Positions 60,639 to 64,000 of a stretch of DNA of 64,000 nucleotides are shown piece after piece. The stretch covers positions 930,001 through 994,000 of the forward strand of contig NZ_AP019007.1 of assembly GCF_009176645.1 (NCBI RefSeq). Direction: 5' to 3'. The position numbers were made by a program, and so were the translations under genes. Below the pieces are notes generated by a model, which was given only the letters and a program-made list of their open reading frames with translations, was not told the DNA's origin and did not search any database. Each line of letters starts with the position of its first letter. The first letter of the stretch is position 1. The stretch comes from Enterobacter oligotrophicus (lineage in GTDB: Bacteria > Pseudomonadota > Gammaproteobacteria > Enterobacterales > Enterobacteriaceae).

Positions 60639-61619
60639 ATGAAAAAACAATTACTTTCGACCCTTGCTGCAAGCGTATTGATGTTGAATGCCTCTGTCGT
60701 CCAGGCGCAGGACGCCCCGTCCCGCACCGAGTGCATCGCTCCAGCCAAACCCGGCGGTGGTTTCGATCTGACCTGCAAGCTCATTCAGGTGAGCATGCTG
60801 GAGACAGGCGCTATCGAAAAACCGATGCGCGTAACCTACATGCCGGGCGGCGTGGGAGCCGTCGCCTATAACGCGATTGTCGCGCAGCGCCCTGCTGAAG
60901 CGGGCACCGTGGTGGCTTTCTCCGGCGGATCGCTGCTGAACCTGTCTCAGGGCAAGTTTGGCCGCTACGGGGTGGATGACGTGCGCTGGCTCTCTACCGT
61001 GGGTACGGACTACGGCATGATTGCCGTTCGCGCCGACTCTAAATGGAAAACGCTGAAAGATCTGCTCACCGCCATGGAGAAAGATCCTAACAGCGTGGTA
61101 ATTGGCGCGGGCGCGTCGATTGGCAGCCAGGACTGGATGAAAGCCGCGCTGCTGGCGCAGCAGGCAAAAGTGGACCCGCACAAGATGCGCTACGTGGCCT
61201 TTGAGGGCGGCGGTGAGCCCGTCACGGCGCTGATGGGCAACCACGTGCAGGCGGTGTCCGGCGATCTCAGTGAAATGGTGCCTTACCTCAGTGGCGATAA
61301 AATCCGCGTGCTGGCCGTTTTCTCCGAAAACCGTCTGCCGGGCCAGCTGGCGAACGTCCCTACCGCCAAAGAGCAGGGCTATAACCTCGTCTGGCCGATC
61401 ATTCGCGGTTTCTTCGTCGGACCGAAAGTGACCGATGCCGAATATCAGTGGTGGGTGGACACCTTCGCAAAACTCCAGCAAACCGACGAATTCAAAAAGC
61501 AGCGCGACCTGCGCGGGCTGTTTGAGTTCAACCTGAACGGTAAGCAGCTGGATGAATATGTCAAAAAACAGGTGAATGACTACCGCGAGCAGGCGAAAGC
61601 CTTTGGCCTGGCGAAATAA
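60639..61619 (+). CDS. tctC: Tricarboxylate-binding periplasmic protein TctC
   Basis: A 326-residue Bug/TctC-family binding protein that presents citrate or a related tricarboxylate to the TctAB membrane transporter. The signal peptide ends near VVQAQ. The family segments PAKPGGGFDLTCKL (beginning of the binding region) and AYNAIVAQRP are visible. Length is typical (about 325 residues). It is the first gene of the tctCBA operon, with tctB 11 bases downstream. Confidence 0.95.
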   Translation: MKKQLLSTLAASVLMLNASVVQAQDAPSRTECIAPAKPGGGFDLTCKLIQVSMLETGAIEKPMRVTYMPGGVGAVAYNAIVAQRPAEAGTVVAFSGGSLLNLSQGKFGRYGVDDVRWLSTVGTDYGMIAVRADSKWKTLKDLLTAMEKDPNSVVIGAGASIGSQDWMKAALLAQQAKVDPHKMRYVAFEGGGEPVTALMGNHVQAVSGDLSEMVPYLSGDKIRVLAVFSENRLPGQLANVPTAKEQGYNLVWPIIRGFFVGPKVTDAEYQWWVDTFAKLQQTDEFKKQRDLRGLFEFNLNGKQLDEYVKKQVNDYREQAKAFGLAK

Positions 61620-61630
61620 CCGGAGGCGCT

Positions 61631-62062
61631 ATGAGCGATCGTATTTTTGCCGGAATATGGCTGTTGCTCTGCATCGGCGGGCTGTTCGTCGCCTGGCAGA
61701 TCCACAGCGAATACAGCTATGAACCCGTGGGGCCGCGCCCCTTTCCGATGGGGATTGTCGGCCTGATGCTGCTCTGCTCGGTCGCCCTGCTACTGCGTCA
61801 TCCCGACGCCGTGGACTGGCCGCCTGGGCGCATTCTGCAACGCCTGCTGGTGATGGTCATTATGCTGCTGATGTACGCATGGGGTTTTGAGTGGCTCGGC
61901 TTCCCGGTTGCCACCGCCATTCTGACGATGGTGATCGGCATGTTGTTTAACGCCACGCTGCCCGCGGCGGGTCTCTCAGGGGCGGTACTGGGCATTTTAC
62001 TGTGGTACGCCTTCGACCGCCTGCTGGATGTGACGTTACCCCTTGGCGCATGGTTTAACTAA
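61631..62062 (+). CDS. tctB: Tripartite tricarboxylate transporter small subunit TctB
   Basis: A 143-residue membrane protein with four hydrophobic segments (beginning near residues 7, 40, 72 and 114), the expected topology for TctB. It forms a complex with TctA. Sequence is poorly conserved in this family, but the position between tctC and tctA and the topology make the call secure. Confidence 0.93.
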   Translation: MSDRIFAGIWLLLCIGGLFVAWQIHSEYSYEPVGPRPFPMGIVGLMLLCSVALLLRHPDAVDWPPGRILQRLLVMVIMLLMYAWGFEWLGFPVATAILTMVIGMLFNATLPAAGLSGAVLGILLWYAFDRLLDVTLPLGAWFN

Positions 62063-62073
62063 CGGAGCACGCT

Positions 62074-63588
62074 ATGGATACCTGGATTTATCTCTCTCAG
62101 GGGTTCGCGGTAGCGATGACCCCGGAAAACCTGGTGATCGCCCTGATCGGCTGCTTCGTGGGCACGATCGTCGGCCTGCTGCCCGGCCTTGGTCCCATCA
62201 ACGGTGTGGCGATTTTACTGCCGCTGGCCTTTGCCCTGCACCTGCCCGCGGAATCCGCGCTAATCCTGCTGGCGACGGTCTATATCGGCTGCGAGTATGG
62301 CGGGCGCATTTCATCAATACTGCTTAACGTGCCCGGCGATGCCGCCGCCATTATGACCGCGCTCGACGGCTATCCGATGGCGCAACAGGGGCGCGGCGGC
62401 GTGGCGCTCTCCATTTCTGCCGTCAGCTCGTTCTTTGGTTCGCTGATTGCCATTGGCGGGATTATTTTGTTTGCCCCTGCCCTGGCGCAGTGGTCACTGG
62501 CGTTTGGTCCGGCGGAATATTTTGCTCTGATGGTGTTCGCCATTGCCTGCCTCGGCAGCATGATGGCGCAGAATCCACTGAAGTCGTTTTTGTCCGCGCT
62601 GATTGGCTTAGGGTTAGCCACCGTCGGCGTGGATGCCAACACCGGGGTTTATCGCTTTACCTTCGACAGCGTTCACCTGTCTGACGGTGTACAGTTTATC
62701 GTCGTCGTGATCGGGCTGTTCTCTGTCTCAGAAATTTTACTGATGCTGGAACATACCAGCAGCGGGCAGACGCTGGTGCGCAAAACCGGCCGGATGCTCT
62801 TTAATGCCAAAGAAGGGGTACAGTGTGTAGGTGCCACGTTACGCTCATCGGTGATCGGTTTCTTCGTCGGCGTTCTGCCTGGCGCAGGGGCGACCATTGC
62901 CAGCGCCATCACCTACATGACCGAGAAAAAGCTGAGCGGTAACAGTGATAGCTTCGGCAAAGGCGATATTCGCGGCGTGGCAGCTCCGGAGGCAGCGAAC
63001 AATGCCTCAGCCTGCGGCTCGTTCATTCCGATGCTGACGCTTGGCGTACCGGGCTCCGGCACCACGGCGGTGATGATGGGCGCGCTGACGCTCTATAACA
63101 TCACGCCTGGCCCGGCGATGTTTACTGAACAGCCGGATATTGTCTGGGGTCTGATTGCGGCCCTGCTGATCGCCAACGTAATGCTGCTGGTGATGAACAT
63201 CCCGCTGATCGGCCTGTTCACCCGCATGCTGACCATTCCACTGTGGTTCCTGGTGCCTGCCATTGCCGCCGTCTCTGCGGTTGGGGTGTATGCCGTACAC
63301 AGCACCACCTTCGACCTGGTATTGATGGTGCTGCTTGGCGTGCTGGGCTACATCCTGCGCAAAATGCACTTCCCGATGTCGCCGCTGATTTTGGGCTTTG
63401 TGTTAGGTGAGATGCTGGAGCAGAACCTGCGCCGCGCCCTCTCCATCAGTAACGGTAACATGTCGATTCTGTGGGAGAGCAGCGTGACGAAGGTGCTGCT
63501 GGCGATGGCAATTATGGTGATCGTGGTGCCGCCGGTCCTGCGTCTGCTGCGTCGACGCCAGCGTAAGCCTCAGCCGGACATCGGCTGA
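62074..63588 (+). CDS. tctA: Tripartite tricarboxylate transporter large subunit TctA
   Basis: A 504-residue permease of the TctA family with about twelve hydrophobic segments. The signature blocks [18 protein letters not shown] (near residue 36), [20 protein letters not shown] (near 267) and [19 protein letters not shown] (near 322) are all present. It imports tricarboxylates using an ion gradient together with TctB and TctC. The stop codon ends at 63588, and the convergent menE stop begins at 63589 with no base between. Confidence 0.96.
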   Translation: MDTWIYLSQGFAVAMTPENLVIALIGCFVGTIVGLLPGLGPINGVAILLPLAFALHLPAESALILLATVYIGCEYGGRISSILLNVPGDAAAIMTALDGYPMAQQGRGGVALSISAVSSFFGSLIAIGGIILFAPALAQWSLAFGPAEYFALMVFAIACLGSMMAQNPLKSFLSALIGLGLATVGVDANTGVYRFTFDSVHLSDGVQFIVVVIGLFSVSEILLMLEHTSSGQTLVRKTGRMLFNAKEGVQCVGATLRSSVIGFFVGVLPGAGATIASAITYMTEKKLSGNSDSFGKGDIRGVAAPEAANNASACGSFIPMLTLGVPGSGTTAVMMGALTLYNITPGPAMFTEQPDIVWGLIAALLIANVMLLVMNIPLIGLFTRMLTIPLWFLVPAIAAVSAVGVYAVHSTTFDLVLMVLLGVLGYILRKMHFPMSPLILGFVLGEMLEQNLRRALSISNGNMSILWESSVTKVLLAMAIMVIVVPPVLRLLRRRQRKPQPDIG

Positions 63589-64000
63589 TTATCCTCTCAG
63601 AAGTGCATTGACCCACTGTTTCAACGCCTGGCGGGAGATTTTAATCCCGCCATTTTTTAGTTCAGCGGGCAGCGCAAGCCAGTGTACCGGCTGCTCAAAA
63701 CGCGCCAGTTTTCCCTGCACCCAGTCAGGAAAAAGCGTGATATCCGTACCCGGTTCGCACTCCACCACCGCCACCGGACGTTGCCCGAACTCGGCGTCGT
63801 CCAGAGGAACGATAAACACCTGGCTTATCTGCGGATGCGTGGCGATAACGCGCTCCAGCGCTTCCGGCTGAATACCTTCTCCCCCGCTGAAAAAGAGATT
63901 GTCCATGCGGCCCAGTATGGACAGGCGTCCGTTACGCCACTCACCGCGATCGCGGGTGGCAAACCAGCCCTTATCGTTCGTCAGCGGCAGCAACGCCCCG
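63589..64000 (-). CDS. menE: O-succinylbenzoate--CoA ligase MenE, 3'-terminal part
   Basis: The C-terminal region of an acyl-CoA synthetase: WFATRDRGEW, LSILGRMDNLFFSGGEGI, LERVIATHPQI, and KISRQALKQW. These match MenE, which activates o-succinylbenzoate with CoA in menaquinone synthesis. The frame runs off the right edge of the window, so about 134 C-terminal residues are visible and the N-terminal AMP-binding part is missing. The reading frame is set by the open frame to base 64000. Confidence 0.92.
   Translation of the reverse strand, partial: GALLPLTNDKGWFATRDRGEWRNGRLSILGRMDNLFFSGGEGIQPEALERVIATHPQISQVFIVPLDDAEFGQRPVAVVECEPGTDITLFPDWVQGKLARFEQPVHWLALPAELKNGGIKISRQALKQWVNALLRG

Overview
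The window is enterobacterial chromosome, most likely Enterobacter or a close relative such as Lelliottia. Almost every gene has a near-identical Escherichia coli counterpart, and three blocks of E. coli-like gene order are kept: pdeN-yejABEF-yejG-bcr-rsuA-radD-(insert)-rplY-yejK-yejL-yejM-tRNA-Pro; eco-mqo-(insert)-yojI-alkB-ada-apbE-ompC-micF-rcsDB-rcsC-gyrA-ubiG-nrdAB-yfaE-glpQT-glpABC-yfaY-yfaZ; and then menE. The genus is inferred from gene content and repeat style, not from a search.

Layout. 1-6640: end of a c-di-GMP phosphodiesterase and the yejABEF peptide importer. 6644-9187: yejG, then rsuA-bcr on the minus strand. 9336-16684: radD, a two-gene accessory insert (NAD-dependent epimerase plus XRE/MmyB regulator), rplY with its autoregulatory leader, yejK, the yejL-lapC (yejM) pair and tRNA-Pro(GGG). 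16685-21582: an AT-richer accessory block (MerR regulator, SDR oxidoreductase, FAD oxidoreductase, AraC regulator, metallo-beta-lactamase-fold hydrolase) lying between two near-identical copies of the hairpin that ends tRNA-Pro. 21581-23153: an MFS transporter and a small DUF2534-type membrane protein. 23358-28483: ecotin, malate:quinone oxidoreductase, and a SulP anion transporter and an MgtE magnesium transporter whose 3' ends overlap. 28675-34451: yojI, the ada-alkB alkylation-repair operon, apbE and ompC. 34776-41864: MicF RNA and the Rcs phosphorelay. 42000-49636: gyrA, ubiG and the class Ia ribonucleotide reductase operon with its ferredoxin. 49720-56422: glycerol-3-phosphate use (glpTQ divergent from glpABC). 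56453-64000: yfaY, yfaZ, the tctDE two-component system divergent from the tctCBA tricarboxylate transporter, and the 3' end of menE.

How the genes work together. Adjacent genes form recognised systems: oligopeptide/microcin C uptake (Yej), direct reversal of DNA alkylation (Ada activator plus AlkB), envelope stress signalling (RcsC-RcsD-RcsB), dNTP synthesis (NrdA, NrdB, YfaE) under candidate NrdR and DnaA boxes, anaerobic glycerol-3-phosphate oxidation (GlpT, GlpQ, GlpABC) with CRP/GlpR-like sites, and citrate-type uptake (TctABC) with its sensor and regulator.

Novelty. Most of the window is conserved core. The parts worth attention are the accessory block beside tRNA-Pro, the structured 480-base tail of rcsB, a 28-bp inverted repeat inside the nrdA-nrdB mRNA, and unusually tight convergent gene ends (SulP/mgtE, tctA/menE, radD/epimerase). 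I found no CRISPR array, integrase, transposase or prophage gene, and no clear undescribed multi-gene system.
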